DNA of 64,000 nt from Cheiracanthium punctorium (Eukaryota; Arthropoda; Arachnida; Araneae; Cheiracanthiidae), in assembly GCA_038373885.1 (NCBI GenBank), contig JAWZYV010013141.1, positions 62,001 to 126,000 on the forward strand. Direction: 5' to 3'. Within the stretch, counting starts at the first letter, position 1. Every line of letters starts with the position of its first letter. The notes below the pieces were generated by a model. That model made no database searches. It had not been told where the DNA came from and saw nothing but the letters and a program-made list of their open reading frames with translations. Of the stretch, positions 10,914 through 23,071 are shown one piece after another. The position numbers and the translations under genes were made by a program.

Positions 10914-11282
10914 GTTAAGTAAAAAGCATTTTTATCCATTTTTTATTTCTTTGTCCTTAAAATTATTTACTCGTAATTCTGAAATCGATGGCGAAGAGTG
11001 GAATATTTTCTTATACGGTGTGTCTCAAAAAGGAGATAACACACTTGACGTGCACGCACAGACATAATCTACATGCTCTGCTCTTGTGTAATGAAGAATT
11101 TTCTCCTCTACCTCTATGTTGCATTGTTCTGCGCATGCTCTCGACACAAGCTTAAATGGACTGCTGAGTGATTTCAAATGGCATTGGTTTTAACTTTTAA
11201 CAAAATGTTTTGTTTTGTTTTTGTTAAGTGAAAAAGACATTTTGTTCATCAATTTGGCTGAATCAAACAAACTTTGTGGAAT

Positions 11283-11284
<2 letters not shown>

Positions 11285-11317
<33 letters not shown>
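11285..11317. repeat. Poly-A tract
   Basis: A run of about 33 A residues in intron 2 of gene 1. It could be the tail of an old retroposed copy, but no recognisable body lies next to it. Confidence 0.8.
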
Positions 11318-11319
<2 letters not shown>

Positions 11320-12876
11320 AAATTACTAAATTATTTAGCAAAAGAAGCTTTGTTAAATTTAACAAACCAGTTCTTATTATGTAACTGAGAATATTTAGAA
11401 CGCTATTACTTGTGTTTTTCATTCTACCTCTTACGTATTTTAAAGTTGCATATGAAACTGCAAAATCAAGAAAGGTATTTTCTGCTCATAGCATTATTGT
11501 TTTAATTTTTGTTTAAAGCTAGGCAAAAAAGCTACTGCTGCAATTCAACGATATTACGAAAATTTAAGATATTTCGGTGACCTGAGGCGTTTTTGCTGCC
11601 CGCTTATAAAAGTTCACAATATTTTTTGCCGGCAGGTTCAAAATCTTATTTCGAACCCTGCAGTGCTGCCGATCTAACTCTATACACACACGTGCTGAAT
11701 TTCCTAGTTGTGGTTCTATTCTCTTTGAAGGCATAGTTGTTCTTTTTTTCCCAAACAGAGTGTGCGTAATAGATATATTGCGTTGTTCTCAAAGTCGTTT
11801 TCTTACATAGAACTCAAACAAATAAATTTTGAACAAGTATTGACTTACAAACAAGCTGTGACTAGGCATAGCAGCCGTATTTGTTAAATTTTGAAGGGAT
11901 AAGTTTATAAATAATACTTTTTTTCTTTATGAAAAAATGGACACCCTTCCCCCTTTTTTCACGTCTACTCTCCATGAAGAATCATATTCGAAATGTTCTG
12001 AAATCGATTTTTAGGCATTCGCGAGGGCTGTATTTTACAGCAAGAATGTTATGGTGACCCCTTTTCTTCTTTGAGACCACGCATGATATGTGAAAAGAAT
12101 TTTTTGGTCCCCTATCCCCCCATAAGTTACGAATTTTGGAAAATCATTTCCAGTCTAGCACCTAACACTAAAAAACTCACATACGTGCCGAATTTTGTAT
12201 CATTATCTTCAATAGTTTTGTCTAGGCAAAATATTGACATACAAAAATGCGACATTACCTTCCGAACAATTCAATAATTAATAATAAAAACTGTATAATT
12301 GGACCTCATCATGAACCCAAGCTGGAACAGCAAATCTAGGTACAACTAGGAATTTTCAGATTTTCTTCTTTGTAATGACTAGAGCGAAAATGTTAAATCT
12401 GGGTTCAATATTCAAAGTAAAATTGGATATTCCACTCCGTAGAAAAATTTTGCACATTTATATGAAATTCTGAAATTTTAACTGTATCAAAATAAATTTG
12501 GATGAAAGCAACTGTACGCAAGAGAAAATAATGTTAAATATTACTTTCAAACTTCATAAATAATTCATGATAAATATATTTTATAACTATTAAAAGGCAT
12601 AGGCGTGTATTCTGGAGAAAACTTGAGGTTATTTTTTTTTTTCGCAAATGTTTTTGTGTCTCGGACATAAAGGGAGTCAATTTGTTGAATATTGATTCGT
12701 TCTTATTTTTCGGAAACTGCTATTTTCATGAATTCTGGTAACTTTAAAAGATTTAGCTCTATTAAGTAGACAAATCATAATGTTGTGTTTTGATGAAATC
12801 ACTCTAACTACATGCTCAAATAATGAGGTCAAAACCAAACTTTATTCAAACTTTTTTTTTTTTTTTTTTTTCACAG

Positions 12877-13020
12877 GTACTTCTTTTTATTCTCGACGGT
12901 ATCCGAGATACAATTCCGGAAGAAAGCAGATATCTCGTCACTGTGGAGAACATGCGTTCTGAAGACAAATTTAAAAATGAAGTGAGCAATAAGATCTGTG
13001 CTATGGACAAAGACTTACAA
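12877..13020 (+). CDS. Gene 1, exon 3: core helical segment
   Basis: A long T tract and TTTCACAG acceptor precede 144 nt (48 codons) ending at CAA/gtaaga. The peptide starts VLLFILDGIRDTIPEESRYL, continues through a charged stretch (VENMRSEDKFKNEV) and has one cysteine in NKICAMDKDLQ. The paralogous exon at 57715-57858 has exactly the same length and 34 of 48 identical residues; intron sequence for more than 300 bp upstream is also alignable. The pattern of hydrophobic and charged residues suggests helices. Not recognised as a named family. A longer open frame running from 12823 to 13251 simply reads through both splice sites. Confidence 0.85.
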
Positions 13021-13252
13021 GTAAGACGCCTTTGCGTACTACTTCACAAAAACACAGTTCCAAAATATGTTAGTGAGAGAGTTTACATTTTGCCAGAGCA
13101 TGAAGCCGAAGGAGAAGGGGGGAAGGGAGAAACAGGAAGTACGACATCATATATTTTGACTCAAATGAAAACACTTAAAATCAGAAAATTAAATTTTGAA
13201 TTATTTATATGTTTATTTGCTTTTATCGGTGCTAAAACAACTGTCATGTGAT

Positions 13253-14950
13253 CTTCCCCCCCCCCCCCCAATTATATGCCTCTTTTTTCGGAAAGGGTAG
13301 GTTCTGAGAGTAAAACAGCAGATGAAATTCTTCGCTTAGAAGAATACTATGCTCACAAATGCCACTAAAACACATAGTTAAAGCTTAAAAATAAAATTTG
13401 AAATCAGATCTATAATACTTCCTTTCTGCACTGCAAGTATAGGAGAAGGTGGCCTAAAATGATCTTAGCGGATCAAACGTTCCACATACCATCCACATAC
13501 GTTTTCTTAAATACAGGTAGCACAATCTACCGGATAACGCATAAACTAGTTGTGCCAAGTGAAGAAGAAGCATTGGCGGTATAAAAGTGATCGCAGTATT
13601 AGGTGTCTGAATAGAATTCTTTGAAAAATTGAATTATATAACATTTGTCTAAGACAAGCACTAACTTTCCTGTTTATTTAGATAAACAGTCTTTCATGTA
13701 CAGAAACATGGCTTGTTTTACTGAATGGAGTATACATATTTTCTAGATTGTTATGTAGGTTAGATTCAGTGTCAGAAATGCCTAGGTGGGTTAATGACGC
13801 ATGCGTCGGGATACCCGAGAATGGTGATCATGTGTATTTTTGAAATATGTGCTCAAATATTCCGAATTTTCAAAGTGGTGGAAAAAGACATTATTTAATT
13901 TATTTCTATGTTTATTCCAGGCCATAATTTTTTATTTTAGAGTTTTCATAAAATAAATTATATGTGATCTGATTGTAAAGCTTAATTTATTTCATTATGT
14001 ACATTCATAATTACTTTTACATCTTTTTATTTTGGCGATTAAAGCAATTTACAATTATTTTTGAAGTGGAACTTCTTTAGGCGCGTTGAGAGTGAAATTT
14101 CAATTCACGGCAATAGCGTTATGATGAGGCTGGGACGATTTTGGATTTTAACAGACGGAGAGAGCTACCGGATAGATCGCCAGAGAGAAAGAGACAAAAA
14201 TAGTAAGCATGTTATACTCTATTGCTGCAGAGAGTTTTTTCTTTCTCCTCTTTGTGCTACATTCGTTCTTATTTAATTTTGAATTAGTTTTTGAATTATT
14301 TTATATTTTACGTTATTTTCAACCGTTTTCTGTCTTTGTCCTCCGAAAAAGAAGGCTTCCGATAGTGCGAAAGAAAAAAATAATTACACGATCAGGAAAA
14401 GGAAAGAGTTTTCATTCTAAAGAGACCTTCATTTTTGAATTAGCTGCATTTCCCGATTTTTGATAAATGAAAACCGACAACCTTTTTCTCCGGCAAATTC
14501 GGGTTAATTTCAGAACGAGGAGCCTATCTCAGCTCGCATCTAAAAAGCTATGGAATATTTCGACCAAAAGAAAATATACTGTCACGGACAAACTGCTCAG
14601 CTTTCGTTTAAAAAAATCAAGCGTCTAGGATAATTTTTTGATCAGCTTAAAAAATTAATTAGTAAAATCCGTACGAAAATAATTTGAAACTTCCGAAGAC
14701 AGAAGAATGGATTTTTCGACTAACTTCACGTGACATCAAAATGAAGAACCAGTTTTTGAAGTGAAACTTTTTAATGCTATGCCTCAATCCTTCGACTACA
14801 TCTCACTTTTGATCCGTTTTCAAATGTTATCTCTAATTTTAGTCTTTAATTTTTATCTCTGACTACTTGTTTGACAATCGAACAGATTTTAATCAATCTC
14901 GCCAAAGAAGTTTCACTTCTGACACGTGTACTCTGTACGCACGCTCTTTT
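13253..14950. other. Intron 3 of gene 1, no further feature
   Basis: Begins with a poly-C tract at 13255-13269. No coding segment or repeat with clear borders was recognised; open frames at 14061-14276 and 14209-14463 lack splice context. Confidence 0.5.
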
Positions 14951-14960
14951 TATTTTTTAA

Positions 14961-15004
14961 AAAGGATCATTTTGCCCTTTGGTTGAGGGTAAAATGATCC
15001 TTTG
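14961..15004. repeat. Short hairpin
   Basis: AAGGATCATTTTGCCCT is followed, after a short loop, by its near-perfect reverse complement AGGGTAAAATGATCCTT, one mismatch in 17 pairs. It may be a minimal palindromic element or a structured RNA segment of the intron transcript. Confidence 0.6.
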
Positions 15005-15153
15005 GATGCTTTTCCATTCTGCTGTTTAATTACTCAATGTGGGTTGAAAATATTATTGCAATATGTTTATAATGCAATATATAATGTAAAACATACAAGC
15101 AAATTGCCAAAGTTTTTTATTTAAACATTTATATTATTTATACAAGTTTTCCC

Positions 15154-15599
15154 TTAACCCTTTGAGGCGCAACCCTTTCCCAATGCTGAAAAAAGGGCAG
15201 CCGTTGCCTTCGCTCGACTTAACTACCAGCGCACAGCCAGCTGCCATAAAAAAAAAATGCTCTCTAGATCTGTGGCACGCGATGAACGTTTCGATCATCC
15301 GCCATCTTGCTGGTAGTTAAGTCGAGCGATGGCAACGGCTGCCCTTTTTTCAGCATTGGGCAATCTATCCAGCTTTTGTCACATTTTTCCATTTTTCAGC
15401 AGATGTCAGTGCTGTTAAAAATAATCGTGACAATTTTTTTTTACGGGAAATGACGTGCTGAAAAGTAAAGGATTCTCGTGGAGCTATGTCACCCGCAACT
15501 ATTATTATAGAAATCAAATCTATTCTTCGTGTCTGGCAACAGTCAAAATGTCAGAGTTTAGTGTTCCCAGAGCAGGAACACTGCGCGATAAAGGCTTAA
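15154..15599 (-). mobile_element. piggyBac-like MITE, copy 1
   Basis: Bounded by TTAA on both sides (15154-15157, 15596-15599), with ends CCCTTTGAGGCGCAACCC and, inverted at the far side, an equivalent of CCTTTAACGCGCAGTG. A TTAA target and CCYTT terminus are hallmarks of piggyBac-superfamily elements. Inside is a hairpin whose arms contain AAAAGGGCAGCCGTTGCC and CTTAACTACCAGC. It carries no transposase. Four more copies occur in this window (18192, 53902, 55281, 55666); this one lies in the opposite orientation to copy 2. Confidence 0.75.
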
Positions 15600-16447
15600 G
15601 AGGATCACTTTAGGCAACCTTTCCCTATATATTTATGAAATACAGTATGACGGGTGTAAGCGAAAGCGTTATGGTGAAGTGCGACACTTTTTGTGAGAGA
15701 GAGAGAGGGGGGGGGTGAGGGGAGTCAAAAGTACTGAAAAAATATATAACATCATTTACAGACAACCCACAGCCGGAATTTTTTGTCTCTACATAATGGT
15801 TATACAGCACATTTAATGGGAAAAAAATATAATGATATGGACATCACGATTTCCTTGTACGTGTGAAAATCATACATGCAACAAAGAATACAAATTTATA
15901 ATTTTTTTCCGCGGTGAACCGAAACCATCATAATTGTGATCGGGAAATAATAATAAAATTCCAATGTAAGGCTGGCCATATGTCACGTGATGTAGAAATT
16001 TAGAAATCGTCTATCTCTAGTAGCATATACGTAAAAAAAAAAAAAGAAAAAAAAAAAGGGGGGGGGGGCGTCTGTATGCATAGTCAAAATAGTCAAATTA
16101 CCTATGTAGTTTGATCAACAAAGGGAATATTGAAAATATGACAATAACTTTCCTTTTTCATAAGAAAGTCTATTTTACACCAAAAAGTAATTTTTCCTCC
16201 CCCCCCCCTTAATTTAAATTGCACCTATAAAAGGTATATTTATGCAGACACCAATAACAACTAACCAATTTGCATATGCATTTTATTGATTTCAACGTCT
16301 TATTAAAAATTATTGGTAATGTTTATGCAAGTACTTACTAAAATTAGGAGCATAAAAATATTTTATGATCACTTTTGTAAGGTGCCTATAAAAAAAATTC
16401 TGGTCAGATTAAGCAGGTTTCACTTAACTTGTATTGTTCTTTTGCAG

Positions 16448-16495
16448 GGAGTATTAAGGAAAAAAGGCACCTTGGCATATAACAAACGTCTTACA
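16448..16495 (+). CDS. Gene 1, exon 4
   Basis: CTTTTGCAG acceptor, 48 nt in phase 0 and a consensus ACA/gtaagt donor. It encodes GVLRKKGTLAYNKRLT, a basic segment. The phase agrees with exons 3 and 5. No paralogous copy was found downstream of gene 2 exon 3, where a similar spacing would put it near 61 kb, in mobile-element sequence, or beyond the window. Confidence 0.7.
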
Positions 16496-16754
16496 GTAAG
16501 TTACTTTTATATATATCATCGAATAACGGGCAACTTGAGTTCGAATAGAACGCTGATATTTTTTTATGTCGACTCACTGTACTCTTTGAAATATCAGGAT
16601 TTTTTGGAAGCCCCTTCCTACACTGTTAGAAAAATAGTTCAACGTTTCACCGAAATTCCGGTGCGAATTTAGCTGCAACCGATATTTTGAAAAATGTGGT
16701 GCTAGGATTCACCATTTTAGTGGTGCTTCCTCAAGCACCATTTTTGCGGTGAAA

Positions 16755-17010
16755 CCTTGAACCAGGATCTAGGATTTTTCTCTAACCGACTGTATGGTTA
16801 AAGCTTGAACCAATATACAGGATTTTTCTCTAACCAATTATATGGTTAGAGCTTGAACCAATATATAGAATTTTTCTCTAACCTACTATATGGTTAAAGC
16901 TTGAACCAAGATTAGGGTTTTATATCTAACCAAATGTACGGTAAGTGATTGAACAACATCGAGGTTTTTTCTCTAACCAAATGTATGGTATAAGATTAAA
17001 CCAAGATAAG
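16755..17010. repeat. 48-bp tandem repeat, about five copies
   Basis: Units with the pattern TGAACCAATATACAGGAT, TTTTTCTCTAACC and TATGGTTAAAGCT start near 16759, 16807, 16855, 16902 and 16949, with the last ones more diverged. It lies in intron 4 of gene 1 and has no coding content. Confidence 0.8.
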
Positions 17011-17040
17011 AAAACTCTCTTTAATGTTTTATTTATACAC

Positions 17041-17625
17041 CGAGGGCGGATTAAAGGGGGGCGGAGAGGGCGACCCCCCCCCTCCGCCGTGAAAAAAGAA
17101 ATTAATGTAAAAGATCCTATTTTACTTCCGTAAAATGGATATATATGTCAATTTTCTAACTGCCCCCCTGACAAACTTGCATTAATCTGCCCTTAGGCGG
17201 ATTAAAGGGGTAGGGGGCAACCGCCCCCCCGAGAAAAAAATGTAAAATATCCTATTTTACTTCCATAAAATGGATATATATGTCAATTTTCTAACTGCCC
17301 CCACCGATAAACTTGCATTAATCCGCCCAAGGGGGGGGCAGAGGGGGCGACCGCCCCCTCTCCGAGAAAAAAGAAATTAATGTAAAAGATCCTATTTTAC
17401 TTCCATAAAATGGATATATATGTCAATTTTCTAACTGCCCCCCCCGACAAACTTGCATTAATCCGCCCAAGGGGGGGCAGAGGGGGCGACCGCCCCCCTC
17501 CCCGAGAAAAAAGAAATTAATGTAAAAGATCCTATTTTACTTCCATAAAATGGATGTATATGTCAATCTTCTAACTAACAATCCCCCCCCCCCCAGACAA
17601 ACTTGCAATAATCCACCACTCTTAT
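17041..17625. repeat. About 135-150-bp tandem repeat with C/G runs, four copies
   Basis: Each unit has a G-run/C-run block (GGGGGCGACCGCCCCC), then AAAAAGAAATTAATGTAAAA, TCCTATTTTACTTCC, TAAAATGGATATATATG and CAATTTTCTAACTGCCCCC, ending with ACAAACTTGCATTAATC. Units begin near 17045, 17197, 17329 and 17469. Near-identity between units points to recent expansion. Confidence 0.85.
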
Positions 17626-17639
17626 ACACTGGAAAAGAT

Positions 17640-18015
17640 TTCAGACCCAAATTACGGTACATGTACTGGCAGCTTTGGGATGAGTACATATACCATAAAT
17701 TTCACAAATGGCATTAAGTACCATAAAATATTTTACAGTATATATATATATATATATATGCCGTTAAAAAAGTGCATATACCATAAATTTCCTATATGGT
17801 ATATGTACCGTAAAAAATTACACTACCTGTACATATACCGTATATGAAATTTCCGGTAAAAGCACCATATTTAATTTTTAAAATGGTATGTAAGCTGTAA
17901 ACGAAATTTATAGTACATATACCGTAAATTATTTTTAATCAGTACATAGGCTGTAAAAATAATTTATGGTATTTGTGCTGTAATTAACTTTTAATCAGTA
18001 CATATGCTGTAAAAT
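17640..18015. repeat. Degenerate short tandem repeat with (TA)n
   Basis: Repeated variants of ATACCGTAAATTT and CAGTACATATGCTGTAAA, plus a (TA)n tract at about 17742-17760. Confidence 0.55.
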
Positions 18016-18191
18016 GTAAAGAAAATTGTATCATTGATACATATTGCTACATGCAGTAGCGATTCAGGGGAGGAGTTAGGGGGTCTCAGCCCCCCAAAAA
18101 TGAGATTGCTATAGGGTAACATTCTGCTCGATCAATAAGTTATCGGTAGTATTTTATGTAAAGTAAATTAAAGAAAGAGTTTGTACTGGTA

Positions 18192-18631
18192 TTAATCCTT
18201 TAACGCGCAGTGTGTCCACTCCGGGAACGCCAAACTCTGACGTTTTGACTGCTGCCAGTCACGAAGAATAGATTTGATTTCTATAGAAATAGTTGCGAGT
18301 GACGGAGCTCCACGAGAATCCTTTACTTTTTAGCACGTCATTTCCCGTAAAAAAATGGTCACGATTCTTTTTAACAGCACTGACATCTGCTGAAAAATGG
18401 AAGAACACGAGAACAGCTTGATAGATTGCTCAATGCTGAGAAAAGGGCAGCCGTTGTCATCGCTCGACTTAACTACCAGCAAGATGGCGGACGATCGAAA
18501 CGTTCATCGCGTGCCACAGATCTAGAGACCCTTTTTTTGATGGCAGCTGGCTGTGCGCTGGTAGTTAAGTCGAGCGAAGGCAACGGCTGCCCTTTTCAGC
18601 ATTGGGAAAGGGTTGCGCCTCAAAGGGTTAA
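18192..18631 (+). mobile_element. piggyBac-like MITE, copy 2
   Basis: TTAA at 18192-18195 and 18628-18631; ends TCCTTTAACGCGCAGTG and GCGCCTCAAAGGG. The internal hairpin arms (GAAAAGGGCAGCCGTTG and its inverse) match copy 1 in opposite orientation. The open frame 18426-18647 lies inside the hairpin and is not a gene. Confidence 0.8.
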
Positions 18632-18639
18632 CATAAAAC

Positions 18640-19640
18640 TAATCTAATTTTCGCAGCATTAATTGGTGCCTAGAAGAAACTAGAAGATAAAACCCTTTGT
18701 GGAAGCAATTGACAATGGGTGCTAGAAAAAAAAAAAACATTTGACAAAAATATGTCTACACTCAATATATTTAATCTTCGTAAACTTAAAATAGATAACT
18801 TCATATTCAATTTTTTTCGATAATAAAATCGAATTTCATGCTCTTCTGGAAACGTTCGGAAAATTTTCGCATTCGAACGATTTCATTTTGTGGGAGCATC
18901 CCCTCTTATAGCAAAGCTTTATGCAGAGAAAATTATTTATATGTAAAAAAAATAAACTGGCTATTCTGGAAAACTATTTTAAACGAATCGGAATCGCAGT
19001 TTCTCGCATAAAGCCTGATAACCGTGACTTCAATATGACGTCAATGTCAATTGAGACAACTAATTTTGTCACAGAAATTATTAACTTTTTTTACTCTTGT
19101 AAATAATATGGAGCTGAAAGTAGCAAAAAATCACTTAAAAAATACAGGTTGATTTTTATATGTTTAAAGTAGCGCAAATTGTTTTCTATATTTTTATACA
19201 TAATTATGAAAAATTTCAGTCGGATCTTTCAAACGGCGTAGGTTTGATTATGTTTTTTATGCCTAACTTTTTAAAATCTTTTTGGGATAATGGTGGTAAA
19301 AGTTTTACCTTCGAGGGGTTCAACCGGAAGAGTCACTGAGTCAGGGATCAGCGTAACTATATAGTAAGATGAGTGGGTTCTGCTTCCATTTTTTACACAA
19401 ACTATTCTGTTTAAATACAGTTCTGCAGATGTTGCCTGCAGTCATATTCCACATTCTGCTTTTAATTTGCTTCCATATTTTGTGTTCATTGAAACACAAA
19501 TAGAAAATTTTGTTTTATTTTGATTCGTAGTAGGTATGAGTGCGGTGAGACGATTTGAGTCTACACTTGTGTAAGAAATTATATATATAAGTGCAGATTA
19601 TCGATTATCTCTAGAACTATTGGACCAATTTTAATGAAAT
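18640..19640. other. Intron 4 of gene 1, no distinct feature
   Basis: AT-rich. The last 60 bp before the next element contain the phrase CTCTAGAACTATTGGACC, common in arthropod transposon remnants, so part of it may be an older element. Confidence 0.4.
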
Positions 19641-19650
19641 TTGATATGTA

Positions 19651-21571
19651 CAGCTGCGGAAAAAAAAAGTCCCACTTGTATTTTTTTTTTGGCCGTCGAT
19701 CGTCGTACAGCAAAGTTACAGATACCAATCGTTTTCGATTGACGTACACTTTAATTTGCTATGCATAAAAATTGCATAAGGGGCCATCTACATATTAAAA
19801 TTCACTCCAACTTTTTTTCCCAATAGCAACCCCTAGATTTCAAGTCATATTTCAAAAATGAAGTTTATTTTAACCCCGGATACCCATTTTCAATAAATTA
19901 TAACAGAAAATGGGTGAGTTATGAGCACCCAAAATCCCCCTCCCCATATGTTAAAATATTTTTTCATACTTTATTACTAAATCATATCTCACATAATATT
20001 GATAATAAGAAGCTGATTTTTATTCGTACTATTAGAACTAAACGACCCAAACATAATTTAATGTTATTATGATTTAAAATAAAATATTAATATGAATTAT
20101 GAATTATTAAATTAATATTCAAAAAAATTATGAATAGAGACATAGCCAAGTTTCGATGGAAATAGATGCAGAAAGTAATATTACATGGCTGTGCAAAATT
20201 TCAAATTTTTACGTTCGGTAGTTTAATTTATATTAAATAAAATATGTTATTTTCGTGAGTTAAGGGACCATATATATTAAATTTATTAAGTGAGAATTTT
20301 TGGAAAATTGCTTAAAATAAAAGTAAATTAGATTTCTTTTGTGCAAAAACACAGTAAAAGATAGCGGTATTAAAAAATATCAAATTTTGAAGCAAATAAA
20401 TTAGAGGTTTTTACAGTTTGATGGTGATTCTATAAAGCGTCTATTGTTGCGTCTTACGCTACCATATTCCCCCAAATAAAATATTTTCCAGGTATAGAAT
20501 TAGATGCAGTAGATGCATGTCTTCTAATACAACGTCCTATTTCTGAAAAGCTAACATCCTCAATATTCGAGGCATGAATTTGACCTTTTTTAATATTCGA
20601 AACATCAGGTCTTTGGACTTCCCCATACTTTATCAAACATTTAAAAAAACATTCAAAATCACGTTTTTCTGTCTAAATTTTCATCTGAATATAAATTAAA
20701 ATTCCGCCAAAAGTCTTATAAGAATATTGCACTTTGCAGACAATAATATTAAATGAAGATAGTGAAATAACAAACACAGTAATAATATTGGGTCTGAAAA
20801 AAAGTAATTGCGTTTTTTACATGGCATTCAAACAAACAAATTTTCGATCATGAAGCCATTCTTCAAGTTTGACCGTAGCTGAGTAACATTCATGCTTGTA
20901 GTCAGAAGAACAGAGAGCAGCCTCTCACTCCTGCCAACATTTCACCTGTTTAAGAGAACCATCAAGGGAAATACTCAATAACAATTTCAAAATTAGAAAG
21001 ATTTTCAAAATCGTAAGCAGTCGTTTTGCATTTTTCCTTTAAATCATGTGTACGAACCAAGGAACTTATGAACTCACGGGTCATTTGGACCACTGACTAA
21101 ATATTCTAATTTCTACCCTTAATATTCTTACTACAAAAAAACTTTAAGAGAGATGGAAAAAATATTTTCCTTGAAAATAATGTTTATTTCTTTTAACTCT
21201 CTCGAGCGACATGAATGGAAGGCGAAGAGTTCGGAACCTACAAATAGCGTTTTTCAATTTGCAGAAAGTCCCTTAAAAACGCGCAAAAAATAATTCGCAA
21301 TATCTCCGGAAATTATCGTAGAAAATTGGTGAACATTTATATTCAGGGTAATTTGAAGGTTTTCTTTCTTTTAATAAAGTCAAAATACAGTGTTGCCATT
21401 GAGAAAAACGAAGTTGATGCAGAATTAAATATGAAGACGGCCCCTTATACAAATTAAATTAATAGCAAATTAAAGTATGCGTTATTTGCAAACGAATGGT
21501 ATATAAAACTTTCCTGTATGACGAACGACGGCGAAATAAAGAGCAAGTGGGACATTTTTTTTCCGCAGCTG
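19651..21571 (-). mobile_element. Tc1/mariner-superfamily element with about 185-bp TIRs
   Basis: Left end TA/CAGCTGCGGAAAAAAAAA and right end TTTTTTTTCCGCAGCTG/TA give perfect outer inverted ends flanked by TA target duplications. Similarity continues inward for about 185 bp (19651-19833 against 21389-21571), including GGGGCCATCTACATATT on the left and its inverse on the right. The interior is AT-rich and holds one transposase remnant on the minus strand (20454-20636). It is therefore a decayed element of the Tc1/mariner superfamily, inserted in intron 4 of gene 1. Confidence 0.85.
20454..20636 (-). pseudogene. Remnant of Tc3-like transposase N-terminus
   Basis: The reading frame contains KKGQIHASNIEDVSFSEIGR followed by CIRRHASTASN, which matches the first helix-turn-helix of Tc1/Tc3-type transposases (pattern RGQI.A....S..EI...I.RS.STV). 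Downstream, a short frame reading RTIDAL resembles the next conserved segment but has a stop just before it, and the DDE catalytic part was not found. It is nonfunctional. Confidence 0.6.
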
Positions 21572-21700
21572 TACACACATCAATACAATACAAAGCAAAT
21601 ATCCATGCAATAATTGTAATACTACACAAGCATGATCGTGCGTAACACTTTGGAGTCGGAAGTTATGAAACAGTAGTTGCAGAATAAACAAAAACACGGG

Positions 21701-22761
21701 TTAATAAGGGGTATGGTCCCCTCTAACAGATATACAGGTCTCGCAGCGTGATTTCATGCTTGAAATAAGGCAGTTTATCGTTTACTGTGACAATTGGTCC
21801 CACTCGTTCAGCAACGCTGTTTACATTTTCTGGATGGTTCTCGGAGGGGTTTGCGAATTGCATTTGCCCTCCCAAGAGCGTCCCAGACATGCTCTATAGG
21901 GTTAAGGTCTAGAGATCTGGCTGGCCAATCCATCCGGCGAATATCCTCACTCTCCAGAAATTCGTCGTCCAGAAGAGCTCTATGTGGCCTCGCGCTATCG
22001 TCCATTAAAATGAACGAATCCCTGTATTATGTTAAATTAATGGAGTTTAATGTAATTAAATCCCTGAAAAGGCGAACATAGGGCTCCAATACCTCATCCC
22101 TATACCTCACACCAGTCACAGTGCCCTTTTCAAAGACATGGAGAGGTGTTCGGCCATCCAACATGATGTCTGCCTAGACCATTAAACCTTCTATGCCATA
22201 TGGTCGATTTCGCGGACATCGGAGGGCAGGTAGCGGGTCCCTGGTTCTCTCCATATGAACGTATGGCGAAAATCGGTGTTTAGCTAAACCGGGACTCATC
22301 AGTGAAGAGAACAGTCGCCCATTGATCCATACTTCTATCTCTATGCTCTCTGCACCATGCTAAACGGATTCTCCTGTTCGTAGAAGTGAGCGGGACGCAC
22401 AAAAACAACAGGTCTTCTTGCACACAATCCTCTCTCATGAAGTCTTTTGGAAACAGTCACCCTTGATACACGGGTTCCTGTGGCTGCATACAAGTCAAGA
22501 GTGCTGAGAAGCTGTAGCACTCTTGTTACGCCTCGCTATAATGGACAAACGGCGATCTTCTCTGGCCGTCGTGGATCTTGGAAGACCTTGCCCAGGATTT
22601 CTCTCGATGGATCCGGAATCCTGGAACTGTTTCCGTAAGTTACACACGACGCTGGGCGTTAAATTGAACTCTCTACAGATCTGGACTTGAGATTGGCCTG
22701 CTTCTAGACTCCCCACAATTCTCCACCCCATTCCATCATCTAAACGGTGGTGGTTACTCAT
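21701..22761 (-). pseudogene. Tc1-like transposase, frameshifted
   Basis: Minus-strand frame from ATG at 22761 reads a homeodomain-like N-terminus (MGWRIVGSLEAGQSQVQICR, then FNLTPSVVCNLRKQFQDSGS). A second helix-turn-helix region, TDESRF-type DDE core remnants and RPHRA...DWPARSLDLNPIEHVWDALG, the third catalytic motif with the final Glu, follow. The C-terminus MKSRCETCISVRGDHTPY ends at TAA 21701-21703. Total length is about that of an intact Tc1-type protein (roughly 350 codons), but the pieces lie in different frames with stops between. It sits back to back with the element at 19651-21571. Confidence 0.85.
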
Positions 22762-23071
22762 TTTTACTGTTACAGTTTGAAATTAACCGATTGCTGCAAA
22801 ATAACACCAAGAAATTCGAGGAGGTGTGCTAGCGAACGAAATGCGTCTTAACTTATGCGCGCTTATAAAGTCTGTTTCTCTACTGGCTTCGTCTACACAC
22901 AAGTGTACGCTTATATATTTGACGTACAAGATTTGCATTTTTGAATCACGCCAAACGCATCGATTATAAAACATATTCCAACACATCAATATTTTTGCGC
23001 CAAATTTGCCGACTATTGTACTTAAATCTAGCAAAATTTAGGAGATGATCTTTAAAAAAAAAAAAAAAAAG

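Noticed and set aside
12823..13251. 142-codon frame taken as a single-exon gene
   Set aside because: The conserved part is only 12877-13020, exactly bordered by AG and GT and matched by a paralogous exon of the same length; the rest is intron.
17041..17625. CRISPR-like array
   Set aside because: Units are full-length tandem repeats without unique spacers, in a eukaryotic intron.
18426..18647. 73-codon frame
   Set aside because: Sits in the hairpin of a piggyBac-like MITE; sister copies do not keep the frame.
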